From: Bog-473 sp963783965
GTDB lineage: Bacteria > Actinomycetota > Acidimicrobiia > Acidimicrobiales > RAAP-2
Direction: 5' to 3'
DNA length: 64,000 nt
Assembly: GCA_963783965.1 (NCBI GenBank)
Contig: CAWAPQ010000003.1
Location: 372,001-436,000, forward strand
Below the pieces are notes generated by a model, which saw only the letters and a list, made by a program, of their open reading frames with translations, ran no database searches and was not told the DNA's origin. Shown in pieces: positions 1 to 9,568 of this stretch (position 1 is the stretch's first letter; each line of letters starts with the position of its first letter). The translations under genes were made by a program, and so were the position numbers.

Positions 1-1
1 G

Positions 2-400
2 GTGGAGAGCGCCGACCGCTTCGGGATCGCGCAGCTGCACCAGTTGCGGGGCCGGGTCGGCCGGGGCGGCACGGCGAGCTGGTGCTACCTCCTCGGCGGC
101 GAGGAGGGCAACGAGCGGCTGACCGCGGTGGCCGCGTCGACCGACGGGTTCGCGCTGGCCGAGGCGGACCTGCGGGTGCGGGGCGAGGGGACCCTGCTGG
201 GCGCCCGCCAGAAGGGGCAGAGCGACCTGCGGCTGGCCTCCCTGAGCGACCCCGCCGACATGGCGCTGCTGGGCGAGGCGCGCCAGGTGGCCGAGACCAT
301 GGTCGGCGATGACCCACAGCTCACGGCGCACCCGGACCTGGCCGACGAGGTCAGGCTGCTCCTGAGCGAGGACGAGGACGAGTACCTCTTCAAGAGCTGA
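2..400 (+). CDS. recG: ATP-dependent DNA helicase RecG, C-terminal part
   Basis: This is the last 132 residues of a superfamily 2 helicase cut by the window edge. The visible part begins in helicase motif VI (QLHQLRGRVGRGG) and continues into the RecG C-terminal region with the LRVRGEGTLLGARQKG segment. RecG remodels stalled forks and Holliday junctions in the cytoplasm. Mfd has a related motif VI, but the short tail and the following rsmD and coaD genes match the common actinobacterial recG-rsmD-coaD order. The true start lies upstream of the window. Confidence 0.88.
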   Translation: MESADRFGIAQLHQLRGRVGRGGTASWCYLLGGEEGNERLTAVAASTDGFALAEADLRVRGEGTLLGARQKGQSDLRLASLSDPADMALLGEARQVAETMVGDDPQLTAHPDLADEVRLLLSEDEDEYLFKS

Positions 401-427
401 CGAGTCCGCCGGCTGACGGGGCCGCCG

Positions 428-433
428 TAGGCT
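428..433 (+). promoter_or_regulatory. -10 box for leaderless rsmD mRNA
   Basis: TAGGCT fits TANNNT and ends 6 nt before the rsmD ATG, with no Shine-Dalgarno sequence between. The spacing predicts transcription starting at the start codon. Confidence 0.5.
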
Positions 434-439
434 CGGGCG

Positions 440-976
440 ATGCGGGTCATCGGAGGCCGCAGCCGCGGGCGCCGGCTGCCGGCCAAGCTGCCGGCGTCGG
501 TGCGGCCGACGTCGGACCGGGTGCGCGAGGCCATCTTCGACATCCTCGGCTCGCGGGGAGGCGTCGAGGGCCTGACGGTGGTCGATCTGTTCTGTGGCAG
601 CGGCGCGCTCGGGGTCGAGGCCCTCTCCAGGGGGGCGGCCTCGTCCACCTTCGTCGACCTCGATCCGGAGGCGTTGGCCGCCGTCCGCCAGAACGTGCAG
701 GCGGTGGGCCTCGACGAGGAGCCGGTCGCGCTGGTGCGCGCCGCGCTCCCGGGCTGGCTGCACTCGGGGGCCTCCGGCGCGTTCGACCTCGCCCTGTGCG
801 ATCCCCCCTACGACTTCGACGACTGGCCGGCGCTCCTCGACGCCCTCCGGGCGGACACGGTCGTCATGGAATCGGCAGCGCCCATCGCCCTGCCCGCGGC
901 CTGGGTGGTCGCGAGAGAGCGCCGGTACGGCGGTACGCTCGTCACCGTGGCTCATCGCAGCGGTGACGGTTCGTGA
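440..976 (+). CDS. rsmD: 16S rRNA (guanine966-N2)-methyltransferase RsmD
   Basis: The product transfers a methyl group from SAM to N2 of G966 in 16S rRNA. The N-terminal MRVIGGRSRGRRL is the family signature, VDLFCGSGALG (about residues 48-58) is the SAM-binding motif I, and CDPPY (about 121-125) is the N-methyltransferase catalytic motif. The length of 178 residues is normal. Its stop overlaps the GTG start of coaD, so the two are probably translationally coupled. A TANNNT box just upstream suggests a leaderless transcript. Confidence 0.93.
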   Translation: MRVIGGRSRGRRLPAKLPASVRPTSDRVREAIFDILGSRGGVEGLTVVDLFCGSGALGVEALSRGAASSTFVDLDPEALAAVRQNVQAVGLDEEPVALVRAALPGWLHSGASGAFDLALCDPPYDFDDWPALLDALRADTVVMESAAPIALPAAWVVARERRYGGTLVTVAHRSGDGS

Positions 977-1476
977 AAGTCGGGCTTTTCCCCGGGTCGT
1001 TCGACCCCTTCCACAACGGACATCTCGAAATCGTCGAACGGGCCAGCCATCTCTTCGACGAGGTCGTCGTCGCGGCGTTGCGCAATCCCCAGAAGAGCAC
1101 GGCGCTCTTCGACCTGGAGGAGCGCCAGGCGATGCTGGAAGAGGTCGTGGCGCACCTCCCGTCGGTGCGGATCGTGTCGGTGTCGACGCTGCTGGTCAAC
1201 GTCGCCCGGGACGTCGGTGCCACGGCGATCGTGCGCGGCCTGCGGGCCGTGTCGGACTTCGAGGCCGAAATGCAGATGGCCCAGATGAACAAGCACCTCT
1301 CCGGCGTCGAGACGATCTTCATCCCCACCAGCCCCGAGTGGTCGTTCGTCGCCTCCAAGCTCGTCCGCGAGGTGGCCCGCTTCGGCGGTGACGTCTCCGC
1401 CTTCGTGCCCAAGGTCGTGGCGGAGCAGCTCAAGGCCAAGTACGACGGCCGGCCGCACGGGAGCGACGAGGAGTGA
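973..1476 (+). CDS. coaD: phosphopantetheine adenylyltransferase
   Basis: The enzyme makes dephospho-CoA from 4'-phosphopantetheine and ATP, the penultimate step of coenzyme A synthesis. The N-terminus has the nucleotidyltransferase GSFDPFHNGHLEI motif with the HxGH-type pair, and VRGLRAVSDFEAEMQMAQMN is the family substrate-binding segment. At 167 residues it is full length. The GTG start overlaps the rsmD stop and the stop overlaps the next gene's GTG, consistent with one operon. Confidence 0.95.
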   Translation: MKVGLFPGSFDPFHNGHLEIVERASHLFDEVVVAALRNPQKSTALFDLEERQAMLEEVVAHLPSVRIVSVSTLLVNVARDVGATAIVRGLRAVSDFEAEMQMAQMNKHLSGVETIFIPTSPEWSFVASKLVREVARFGGDVSAFVPKVVAEQLKAKYDGRPHGSDEE

Positions 1477-2036
1477 GCGACCAGTTCCTCGACGTGGACG
1501 ACGAGCCGCCGGTGGACGAGGTCGGGATCGAGTCCATCCTCAACCATCTGCTCGACCTGATGGCCACGGCCAAGTCGATGCCCCTGTCCTCCTCCGTCAT
1601 GGTGTCGCGCGAGGAGGTGACCTCGCTGGTCCACTCCGCCATCGAGTGCCTGCCCGACGAGCTCCGCCAGGCGCGCTGGCTGCTGCGCGAGCGCGAGGAG
1701 TTCATGGCGGAGCGCAACCGCGACGCCGACGCACTGATGGCCGACGTGCGGGCGCAGGCCGAGCACATGGTGCAGCGCACCGAAATCGTGCGCCAGGCCA
1801 ACTCGGTCGCCCAACGCATTCTCGACGACGCCAACGAGGAGGCCCGGACGTTGCGCCACCAGGCCGAGGACTTCGTGGACACCAAGCTGGCCGGCATGGA
1901 GATTGTGCTCGACCGGCTCACCCGCACGGTCCAGGCCGGCCGGGCCAGGCTCGCCGCACCGCTTCTCGAGACGACGCCGGTCGACGATGCACCGGGGACG
2001 GAGGAGGACGGCTTCTTCGACCAGGACAAGTCCTAG
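1473..2036 (+). CDS. DivIVA/ATP-synthase-b-like coiled-coil protein
   Basis: A 187-residue acidic protein, predicted mostly helical from about residue 50 to 165, with repeated Ala/Glu/Arg heptad-like spacing (for example AERNRDADALMADVRAQAE). Actinobacteria often carry a DivIVA-related coiled-coil gene between coaD and the yceD-rpmF pair, so a role in cell-envelope or polar organisation is possible but not shown. The GTG start overlaps the coaD stop. No transmembrane segment is visible. The tail (TEEDGFFDQDKS) is acidic. Confidence 0.7.
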   Translation: MSDQFLDVDDEPPVDEVGIESILNHLLDLMATAKSMPLSSSVMVSREEVTSLVHSAIECLPDELRQARWLLREREEFMAERNRDADALMADVRAQAEHMVQRTEIVRQANSVAQRILDDANEEARTLRHQAEDFVDTKLAGMEIVLDRLTRTVQAGRARLAAPLLETTPVDDAPGTEEDGFFDQDKS

Positions 2037-2038
2037 TC

Positions 2039-2572
2039 ATGGCCGCCGACCCCTTCGTGGTCCCCGTGGCACGGCTGCGCCGTTCCCCCGGGCAGGCCGT
2101 GCACGAGGTGCGCCGGGGCGAGGTGGTGCAGGCCGGCCCGATCGACGAGGCCGGGATCGACCCCGGGCGCAGCGTGGTGCCGGCCGGAGCCGAGATAGAG
2201 GTCGACGTGACGCTGACGCCCTTCGAGGGCGGGATCGACGTCGCCGGCACGGTCACCGCACCGTGGTCGGGGATCTGCCGTCGCTGCGCCGAGCCGGTGT
2301 CGGGGGAGCTGCGCATCCCCGTGCACGAGCGCTTCGCCGACGCCGAGCTGGCCGCCGCGTCCGACGAGGAGCTGTACCCGATCGTCGACGAGACCATCGA
2401 CCTCGGCCCGCTGGCCCGGGACGCGGTGGTGCTCGAACTGCCGATGGCGCCCCTGTGCCGGGAGGACTGCGCCGGGCTGTGCGTCCAGTGCGGGGCCAAT
2501 CGCAACGAGGGCGACTGCGGCTGCGTTGCCCCCCGAGACCCCCGGTGGGCTAATCTCGACGTGCTCCGGTAG
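2039..2572 (+). CDS. yceD: YceD family protein (DUF177)
   Basis: A 177-residue member of the DUF177/YceD family that almost always precedes rpmF; homologues have been linked to large-subunit rRNA accumulation. It keeps the family cysteines: CRRC in the middle and a C-terminal CREDCAGLCVQCGANRN cluster that probably binds a metal. The ATG two bases after the previous stop is the natural start. rpmF follows after a 58-nt gap. Confidence 0.88.
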   Translation: MAADPFVVPVARLRRSPGQAVHEVRRGEVVQAGPIDEAGIDPGRSVVPAGAEIEVDVTLTPFEGGIDVAGTVTAPWSGICRRCAEPVSGELRIPVHERFADAELAAASDEELYPIVDETIDLGPLARDAVVLELPMAPLCREDCAGLCVQCGANRNEGDCGCVAPRDPRWANLDVLR

Positions 2573-2630
2573 CCGTACCGGCACCGTCCGAGAGCGCCTC
2601 TCCGCCCGAATCGATCGTTGGAGTCCCGTC

Positions 2631-2810
2631 ATGGCCGTCCCCAAGAAGAAGAAGTCCAAGGCCAAGGGCCGCAGCCACCAGGCCGGGGCGTGGCGTCTGG
2701 GCCGGCCGCCGCGCAGCGTGTGCCCGCACTGCCAGGCCTCCAAGACGCCCCACGTGGTCTGCCCCAGCTGCGGCTGGTACAAGGGACGCCAAGCGGTCGA
2801 GGTCGACTGA
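2631..2810 (+). CDS. rpmF: 50S ribosomal protein bL32
   Basis: A 59-residue basic protein with the L32 opening MAVPKKKKSKAKGRSHQAG and a zinc-ribbon formed by CPHC and CPSC. It is part of the large ribosomal subunit near the peptide exit region. The zinc-binding (C+) form is retained. It sits between yceD and plsX, the usual arrangement in bacteria, and its stop is one base before the TTG of plsX. Confidence 0.97.
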   Translation: MAVPKKKKSKAKGRSHQAGAWRLGRPPRSVCPHCQASKTPHVVCPSCGWYKGRQAVEVD

Positions 2811-2811
2811 C

Positions 2812-3861
2812 TTGAGCCGCCGGGGCGAGCGTCCCAGCCCCGAGACGCTGGCCACGCTGCCCGTCGCCGTGGACGCCATGGGCGGCGACCTGGCCCCGGG
2901 CGAAATCGTCGAGGGGGCCCACCGGGCCGCCGAGCGCCACGGCATCGGCATCGTGCTCGTGGGCCCGCCCGAGCTGGTGGGCGACACCCAGGGCCTGGAG
3001 CTGGTGCCCTGCACCGAGGTCATCGGCATGGACGAGGACCCGGCCGGCGGCGTGCGCCGCAAGAAGGACTCCTCCCTGGTGCGGGCGGCCGAGCTCGTGC
3101 GCGACGGGAAGGCCGCCGCCATGGTGTCGGCGGGGAACACCGGGGCGACCATGGCTTCGGCGCTGCTGCGCATGGGGCGTCTCCCCGGCGTGGTGCGGCC
3201 CTGCATCGCCACCCCACTGCCGCGGCTGGGCCGGACGCCGGCCGTGCTGGTCGACGCCGGGGCCAACGCCGAGTGCACCCCGGCCATGCTGGTGCAGTTC
3301 GCCCAGATGGGCGCCGCCTACGTGACCGCCCGCTTCGGCACCGAGGCCCCCACGGTCGGGCTCCTCTCCATCGGAGAAGAGCCGACCAAGGGCACGCCGC
3401 TGGTGAAGGAGACGCACGGCCTCCTGGTCGAGGCGGCGCAGGCCGCCACGGCGGGGGAGGGTGGCTTCGAGTTCATCGGGAACCTCGAGGGCCGCGACCT
3501 CCTGCCCTCGCCGGCCGACGTGATCGTGACCGACGGGTTCACGGGGAACGTGGCGCTCAAGGCCCTGGAGGGCTCGCTGCGCTTCCTCTTCGACACCCTG
3601 CTGGGCGTGTTCGGGACCGACGAGGCGACGACCGAGGCGGCCGGCGTCCTGTTGCCGCACCTGCTGCCGGTGGCCGCCGAATTCGAGCCCGAGAACACCG
3701 GCGGGGCCATGCTCCTCGGCACCGACGGGGTCTGTGTCATCAGCCACGGGTCTTCCAATGCAACCGCCATGATGAACGCGGTCCTGGTGGCGCACGAATG
3801 TGCGACCCGGGGGCTGGCCGACCACGTGGCGGCGGCGGTCAAATCCGGCGCTTCTGCCTGA
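2812..3861 (+). CDS. plsX: phosphate acyltransferase PlsX
   Basis: PlsX converts acyl-ACP and phosphate to acyl-phosphate, the acyl donor for glycerol-3-phosphate acylation in phospholipid synthesis. The family signature VAVDAMGGDLAPGEIVEG occurs at about residues 18-35, with SAGNTGATMASAL and DGFTGNVALKALEG further on. The 349-residue length is typical. The start is the TTG immediately after rpmF, so an rpmF-plsX operon is likely. acpP follows 60 nt downstream with its own promoter. Confidence 0.95.
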   Translation: MSRRGERPSPETLATLPVAVDAMGGDLAPGEIVEGAHRAAERHGIGIVLVGPPELVGDTQGLELVPCTEVIGMDEDPAGGVRRKKDSSLVRAAELVRDGKAAAMVSAGNTGATMASALLRMGRLPGVVRPCIATPLPRLGRTPAVLVDAGANAECTPAMLVQFAQMGAAYVTARFGTEAPTVGLLSIGEEPTKGTPLVKETHGLLVEAAQAATAGEGGFEFIGNLEGRDLLPSPADVIVTDGFTGNVALKALEGSLRFLFDTLLGVFGTDEATTEAAGVLLPHLLPVAAEFEPENTGGAMLLGTDGVCVISHGSSNATAMMNAVLVAHECATRGLADHVAAAVKSGASA

Positions 3862-3909
3862 AAACCCAGCTCAGACCCCCTAAACGGGCGGTTACGGCCC
3901 CGCGGGACG

Positions 3910-3915
3910 TACACT
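3910..3915 (+). promoter_or_regulatory. -10 box for leaderless acpP mRNA
   Basis: TACACT lies exactly 6 nt before the acpP GTG in the only real gap of this part of the operon, with no Shine-Dalgarno sequence. This suggests a separate leaderless start for acpP. Confidence 0.5.
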
Positions 3916-3921
3916 GGCGCC

Positions 3922-4218
3922 GTGCCAGCAGAAACCCACACCAATCAGGGCCCCCTCGACCGCAACGGGGTCTTCGAGCTCATCAGGGACCAACTGGCCG
4001 ACATCCTCGAGACGGACCCGTCGACGATCACCGAGGGGGCCTCCTTCGCGGAGGACCTCGATGCCGACTCGCTGGCCCTGATTGAGCTGGTCGAAGCCCT
4101 GGAAGAGGAGCTGGGCGAACGAACCGTGGGGTTCCGCATCAACGACGAGGACCTCGAGGACCTGCGCACGGTCCGGGACGCAGTTGACTACGTCTACGCC
4201 AAGCTCGAGGCGGGTTGA
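3922..4218 (+). CDS. acpP: acyl carrier protein
   Basis: A 98-residue acidic four-helix protein that carries growing acyl chains on a 4'-phosphopantetheine arm. The attachment serine lies in DADSLALIELVE (about residues 49-60), a good match to the DSL signature. The N-terminal extension of about 15 residues before the first helix is slightly longer than in E. coli. The context plsX-acpP-rnc supports the fatty-acid role rather than a polyketide one. Confidence 0.93.
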   Translation: MPAETHTNQGPLDRNGVFELIRDQLADILETDPSTITEGASFAEDLDADSLALIELVEALEEELGERTVGFRINDEDLEDLRTVRDAVDYVYAKLEAG

Positions 4219-4912
4219 CACGGGAGCTGAGGGGGCGGCCGCACTGGCCGAGCGACTTGGCCATTCCTTCGCCGACTTGAGCCTCCTGCAGCACGCCCTC
4301 GCCCACCGGAGCTGGTGCGGCGAGCAGGAGGGGGGCGCGCCTTCCAACGAACGCCTCGAATTCCTCGGCGACGCCGTCCTCGGCCTCATTGTGGCCGGCT
4401 ACAGCTACGAGCGCTTCCCCGACTTCGCCGAGGGGAAGCTGGCCAAGGTCCGCTCCGCCGTGGTGAACGCCCGCGTGCTGGCCCAGGTGGCCGCCCGGCT
4501 CGGGGTGGGTGAGGTCCTCCTGTTGGGCCGTGGGGAGGAGTCGTCCGGCGGCAGGGCCAAGGCCTCCATTCTGGCCGACGCCTTCGAGGCCATTCTCGGG
4601 TCGATCTACCTCGACGCCGGCTGGGAGGCCTCGCGGGAGCTCGTCCTGCGCGAGCTGGGCGAGGCCATCGAGCGCGCCGGCGAGGAGCCCGACGACTTCG
4701 ACCACAAGAGCCGTTTGCAGGAGAAGGCCGTGCGCGACGGCGAGGGCACGCCCCGCTACGTCGTGGCGGGGTCGGGTCCGGACCACGACCGGGTCTACGT
4801 GGCCGAGGTCTTCTTGGGCGGGACGCGGTGGGGGTCGGGCGAAGGACGCTCGAAGAAGGACGCCGAACAGGAGGCCGCACGCGCGGCCTGGGAAGGCCTC
4901 ACCAGTGCCTGA
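4184..4912 (+). CDS. rnc: ribonuclease III
   Basis: The enzyme cleaves double-stranded RNA during rRNA and mRNA processing. NERLEFLGDAVLGLIV is the catalytic signature; ADAFEAILGSIYLD supplies the second acidic cluster; the C-terminal dsRNA-binding domain ends with KKDAEQEAARAAWEGL. The start is unclear. An in-frame TTG at 4184 overlaps acpP by 35 nt. The better-placed TTG at 4215, overlapping the acpP stop as TTGA, would be in frame only if one G were missing from the G run near 4232. The stop overlaps the mutM start. Confidence 0.88.
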   Translation: MTTSTPSSRRVDTGAEGAAALAERLGHSFADLSLLQHALAHRSWCGEQEGGAPSNERLEFLGDAVLGLIVAGYSYERFPDFAEGKLAKVRSAVVNARVLAQVAARLGVGEVLLLGRGEESSGGRAKASILADAFEAILGSIYLDAGWEASRELVLRELGEAIERAGEEPDDFDHKSRLQEKAVRDGEGTPRYVVAGSGPDHDRVYVAEVFLGGTRWGSGEGRSKKDAEQEAARAAWEGLTSA

Positions 4913-5805
4913 GTTACCCGAAGTCGAGACGCTGCGCCAGGATCTGTCCCGCGAGGTGGTGGGACGCAAGATCAAGACGGTGGCGGTGTCCAACGGCCGC
5001 TCGGTGCGCCGGCACGCCTCCGCCAAGCACTTCCGGGCCCTCCTGGAGGGCCACACCATCAAGTCGGTGGGCCGGTTGGGCAAGTACCTGCTCCTGACGC
5101 TCGACAGCGGCGACACGCTCGTCGTGCATCTCGGCATGAGCGGGCAGCTGCTGCGGGTCAAGTCCCCCAAGGACCCCAAGCCCAAGCACACCCACGTCAC
5201 CATCACCTTCACCCAGGGCGGTGAGCTGCGCTACGTGGACCCCCGCACCTTCGGCGAGATGTTCGTCTCCACGCCGCCCCTCAAGGCGGACGGGACCCCG
5301 TTGAGCCCGGTCTCGGGCACGGCGGGCGGCGACGGCGCCGCCATCCGCAAGGCCATTCCCGAGCTGGCCCACCTGGGCTTCGACCCCATTGAGGACCTCA
5401 TGAGCTGGGACCGCTTCGGTGCGTTGCTGCACCAGCACCACGGGGGCGTCAAGGCGCTCCTGATGGACCAGAGCTTCACGGCGGGCATCGGGAACCTCTA
5501 CTCCGACGAGATGCTCTACCAGGCCGGCCTGCGCTACGACCGGGCGGCGGACTCGTTGACGGCGACCGAGGTGCGCCGCCTCTACCGCGGCAATTGTCGA
5601 GACGTTGGCCGACGCCATCAAGCACCGGGGCTCCTCGCTCGCCGACGAGCAGTACCGCGACCTCTTCGGGGAGCTGGGCGACTTCCAGGGCTCGCACCAG
5701 GTCTACGACCGCGAGGGAGAGCCCTGCCGGCGCTGCCGCAACACCATTGTGCGGGTGAAGGCGGGTGGGCGCTCCACCTTCTTCTGCGAGCACTGCCAGG
5801 TGTGA
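4905..5805 (+). CDS. mutM: formamidopyrimidine-DNA glycosylase (frameshifted)
   Basis: MutM excises oxidised purines such as 8-oxoguanine and nicks the abasic site. The catalytic PELPEVE follows the GTG start, and a C-terminal zinc finger (CRRC and CEHC) is present. The two parts are in different frames: after RRLYRG near 5590 the frame must shift, and removing one A from ggcaattgtc restores a continuous protein of about 299 residues, the normal length. Either a sequencing error or a true mutation explains this. The start overlaps the rnc stop. Confidence 0.85.
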
Positions 5806-5831
5806 GGCACCCCTCGCCCGTAGGCCTCCGG

Positions 5832-5837
5832 TAGGGT
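5832..5837 (+). promoter_or_regulatory. -10 box for leaderless smc mRNA
   Basis: TAGGGT is 7 nt before the smc ATG in the short mutM-smc gap and no Shine-Dalgarno sequence is seen. Confidence 0.45.
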
Positions 5838-5844
5838 CGCCCCG

Positions 5845-8800
5845 ATGTTCCTGAAGTCGCTCAGCATGAAGGGTTTCAAGTCCTTCGCCGACCCGACGGT
5901 GCTCGAATTCGAGCCCGGGATCACCGTGGTGGTCGGGCCCAACGGGAGCGGCAAGTCCAACGTGGTCGACGCCGTGACCTGGGTGCTCGGGGCCCAGGGC
6001 CCACGCTCCCTGCGCTCGGCCAAAATGGAGGACGTCATCTTCGCCGGGACGTCCTCCCGGCCCCAGCTGGGCCGGGCCGAGGTGTCGCTCACCATCGACA
6101 ACTCGTCGGGCAAATTGCCGATCGACCTGGCCGAGGTCACCATCACCCGGACGCTCTTCCGCTCGGGCGACAGCGAGTACGCCATCAACGGCGCACCGTG
6201 CCGGCTGCTCGACATTCAGGAGCTGCTCAACGACTCGGGGGTCGGCCGCCAGCAGCACATGATCGTGGGACAGGGGCAGCTCGACACGGTGTTGAACGCC
6301 CGGCCCGAAGACCGGCGGGCGATCATTGAGGAGGCGGCCGGGGTGCTCAAGCACCGCCGGCGCCGCGAGCGGGCGGAGCGCCGCCTGGCGGGGACCGCCG
6401 AGAACCTGGAGCGCCTGGGCGACCTGGTGCGCGAGGTGCGGCGCCAGATCCGGCCCCTGGAGCGCCAGGCCGCCGCGGCCCGCTCGCACGACACCGTGGC
6501 GACGGAGCTGTTGACGGTGCGGCGCTTCCTGGCCGGCGCCGAGCAGACGGACCTGAGCGCCCGCCGGTCGGCCGCGCTGCAGAACCTGGCCGTGTGCCGG
6601 GACGAGGAAGTCGAGCTGCACGACGCGCTGGAGGCGCTCGACGCCGAGGCGAGCTCCACGACGGCCGAGCTCTCGTCGCGCCGCGAGGAGGACCTGGCCA
6701 ACGCCCTGGGCCGGGTGCAGGGACTGGTGGAGCGGGCCCGGGGGCTCTCGGGCGTCCTGCGCGAGCGGAGCCGGGGGGTCGTGGCGGCGCTCGATGCGGC
6801 CGCCGATGTCGACGTGGTCTCGACCCTCGAGGCCGAGGCGGCCCGCCTGGCCAGCGAGCTGGTCACGGCCGAGGCCGAGGAGGAGGCCGGCGGGGCACCC
6901 GAACGGGCCGACCTCGACGCGGCGCTGGCGGGGTTGGACGAGGAGGCGACGGCACTGCGGGAGCGCTGGGCCGCGGTGCTCGGCGACGACGCGCCGGACC
7001 AGGCCATCGCCCGCGTGCGGTCCCGCACCGAGTCGGTGGCGCGCGCCGCGGTGCGCGAGCAGCAGGATCTCGATGCGCTCGGACTGCGGGTGGGGACGTT
7101 GGAGGAGCGGAGGGCGGGCGCGGCCGTGCGGGCCGACCTCCTGGCCGCCCAGGCCGACGAGCTCGAGCAGGCCACCGGCGCGCTGGCGGACGAGCTGGCG
7201 GCACGCAGCGCGGAGCTCGAGCGCGCCGTGCAGGAGGCCGAGGCGGCGCAGGTGGCGGCGGACGAGGCCGAAGAGGGGCGGCACCGCACGGCGGCCCGGG
7301 CCGAGGCGCTGGAGCGTGCGCTCGCCGACCTGCAGGGCGCCGGGGGCGCGAGCTGCTGCGCGACGTGGACGGCGTCGTCGGGTCCCTCGTCGACCTGGTG
7401 GAGATCGACGACGGGTGGGACGCCGCCTTCGAGGCGGCCATCGGCGCCGGCGTGGCCGCGGTGGTGGTCGACGGCCGGCGCTCGGCCCAGGCCGCGCTGG
7501 CCACTCTGCGCGAGGGCGGGGTGACGGGGGCCATCCTGACGCCCCGGTCGTCGGCGTCCTCGGCCGCCGCCGCGGCGCACGAGCTCCCCCCGGGGAGCAG
7601 CGCCGAGCCCGTCCGGGGGCACGTCCGGGTGCGCCAGGGAGGGTCGGTCGCCGAGTCGGTGCTGGACACCCTCGTCGGTCGGGCCGTCCGGGTCGACGGC
7701 TGGGAGGAGGCCATCGACCTCTCGCTGGCCCGCGACGACCTCGTGGTGGTGACGCCCGAGGGCGACCGTTTCGCGGCCACGGGATGGCGCGTGCGCTCGA
7801 CCACCAGCGTGGTCACGGCCGCCTCCGTCGAGGAGGCACGCCGCCGGGCCGAGGACGCCGCGGCGACGGCCGAGCTGGCCCGCGGCCACCTGGCCGAGAG
7901 CCGCATTGTGCTGGGCCGCTGCCGCGACGCCCGCACGGCGGCCGAGCGGGCCAACGACCGCCACGCCTCGGCCTGCGAGACCGGGCGCGCCGACCGGGAG
8001 CGCTCGGCCGAGGAGCAGCGCCGGCTGGCGAGCGAGCTCGACGAGGCCCGGGCCGCGGTGGCCGCGGCGCAGCAACGCCTGGCCGAGGTCACGGCCGAGC
8101 AGGCGCACCTGGCCGGGTCGCTGCCCGAGCTGCAGGAGGCGCTGGAGGCCTGGGGGGCGTTGGAAGAGCGACGCGTCGAGCTGCGGGGCCGCCGTCAGGA
8201 GCTCGAGGTGCGGGTGGCCGGAGTGGTCGAACGCCGCCGCGTGCTGGCCGAGCGCCAGGCCGAGGTCGAGCGGCGCCTGCAGGGCCACGCCGAGGAACGG
8301 GCCACTGCGGCGACGCGCCGGCGCCGTCTGGAGGCCGAGGGCGCGGCGCTGGCCCGTCTGGAGATTGTGGTCCAGCGCGAGCACGAGCGGCTCGACGGTG
8401 TCTTCGAGTCGCTGCGCCACGACTACCAGGATCAGGTCGACGCCGTGCGGGCCGGGGGCGAGAAGCTCGAGCGCCTGCGCCAGGACCGCCACACCACGGA
8501 GCAGCGCCTCGAAGCGGTGCGCACCCGGACGCGCACGCTCGACCTGGAGTCCAACGAGGTCGACCTGCGCCTGGAGGCACTGCACGAGCACATCGCCCGC
8601 GACCTCGGCGCCGCGCCCGAGGAGCTGACGGGCCTCCCCGAGCCCGAGGCGCCCGAGGGCACCACGCTGGCGCAGCACGCCGGGGAGCTCGAGCGCAAGC
8701 TGGCCTCGCTGGGGCCCGTGAACCCGCTGGCGCTCGAAGAGCTCTCGACGCTGGAGGAGCGCCACAAGGACCTGGAGGCGCAGGTCGACGACGTACGCGG

Positions 8801-9320
8801 CGCCAGGCGGGAACTGCACGAGGTGGTGCGCACGCTCGACCACGAGATCATGACCTCGTTCGCCGCCGCGGCGGCCGACGTGAACGAGCACTTCTCGACG
8901 TTGATCGCCATGCTGTTCCCCGGGGGAACCGGTCGCCTCCTGCTGGTGGACCCCGACGACCTCCTCAACACGGGTGTCGAGATTGAGGTGCGCCCGGCCG
9001 GCCGCAACGTCCGCCGGGTCTCGCTCCTGTCGGGAGGCGAGCGCTCGATGGCGGCACTGGCCTTCCTGTTCGCCGTCTTCCGCAGCCGGCCGTCGCCCTT
9101 CTACATGATGGACGAGGTCGAGGCCGCGCTCGACGACGTCAACCTCAGTCGATTCCTGGCGCTGGTGCACGAGTTCCGTGACGAGGCGCAGCTGCTCATC
9201 GTGAGCCACCAGAAGCGCACCATGGAGACGGGTGATGCGCTCTACGGCGTGACCATGGCGCCGGGTGGCTCGTCCCAGGTCGTCAGCCAGAAGGTGGAGA
9301 AGGAGAAGGAGCCGGCATGA
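5845..9320 (+). CDS. smc: chromosome segregation protein SMC (frameshifted)
   Basis: SMC is the ATPase arm of the bacterial condensin. Visible parts are Walker A GPNGSGKSN near residue 32, a long N-terminal coiled coil, the hinge (around LVDLVEIDDGWDAAFEAAIG), a second coiled coil, the ABC signature LLSGGERSMAALA and Walker B FYMMDEVEAALD. The frame changes near 7345 inside a CGGGGGC run; one missing base explains it, giving about 1,158 residues, the usual size. Because smc is normally essential or nearly so, an assembly error is more likely than a pseudogene. The stop overlaps the next ATG (ATGA). Confidence 0.9.
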
Positions 9321-9568
9321 CAGGCACCCTGGCCTTCGTCTTCATCATCGTGGCCGTCATCTGTGTCGTCGCCGGGGTGACCGCCGTGGCCCGTACCCGG
9401 CGGGCGACGCAGGCGGATGCCGACGAGTACGGCGCGGACGACGACGTGGCGACGTACGCGGAGGAGGAGGCGGCGGTGGAGGCGGCACAAGCGCGTGCGG
9501 CTGCAGCGGAGGCGGCTGCCGCGGCACGCGACGGCGACGAGCCCGACGTCGAGGGACTGCGCCCGTGA
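9317..9568 (+). CDS. small single-span membrane protein between smc and ftsY
   Basis: An 83-residue protein with one N-terminal membrane helix (LAFVFIIVAVICVVAGVTAV) and an Ala/Glu-rich acidic tail with coiled-coil character. It overlaps the smc stop (ATGA) and the ftsY GTG (GTGA), so it looks like a real member of a tightly coupled operon. I do not recognise a named family. Position suggests, but does not prove, a link to SRP-dependent membrane targeting or to Smc. Confidence 0.6.
   Translation: MTGTLAFVFIIVAVICVVAGVTAVARTRRATQADADEYGADDDVATYAEEEAAVEAAQARAAAAEAAAAARDGDEPDVEGLRP

Noticed and set aside
4232..4236. Programmed frameshift at the rnc start
   Set aside because: There is no slippery heptamer with a downstream structure, and similar homopolymer indels elsewhere make an error more likely.
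5476..7284. A 602-residue minus-strand frame across mutM and smc
   Set aside because: Same reason: antisense frame of GC-rich genes with no recognisable domain.
6216..9209. A 997-residue open frame on the minus strand opposite smc
   Set aside because: It is a typical antisense shadow of a GC-rich gene with strong third-position bias; it has a low-complexity Gln/Arg/Ala-rich composition and no motif. The plus strand carries clear SMC motifs.
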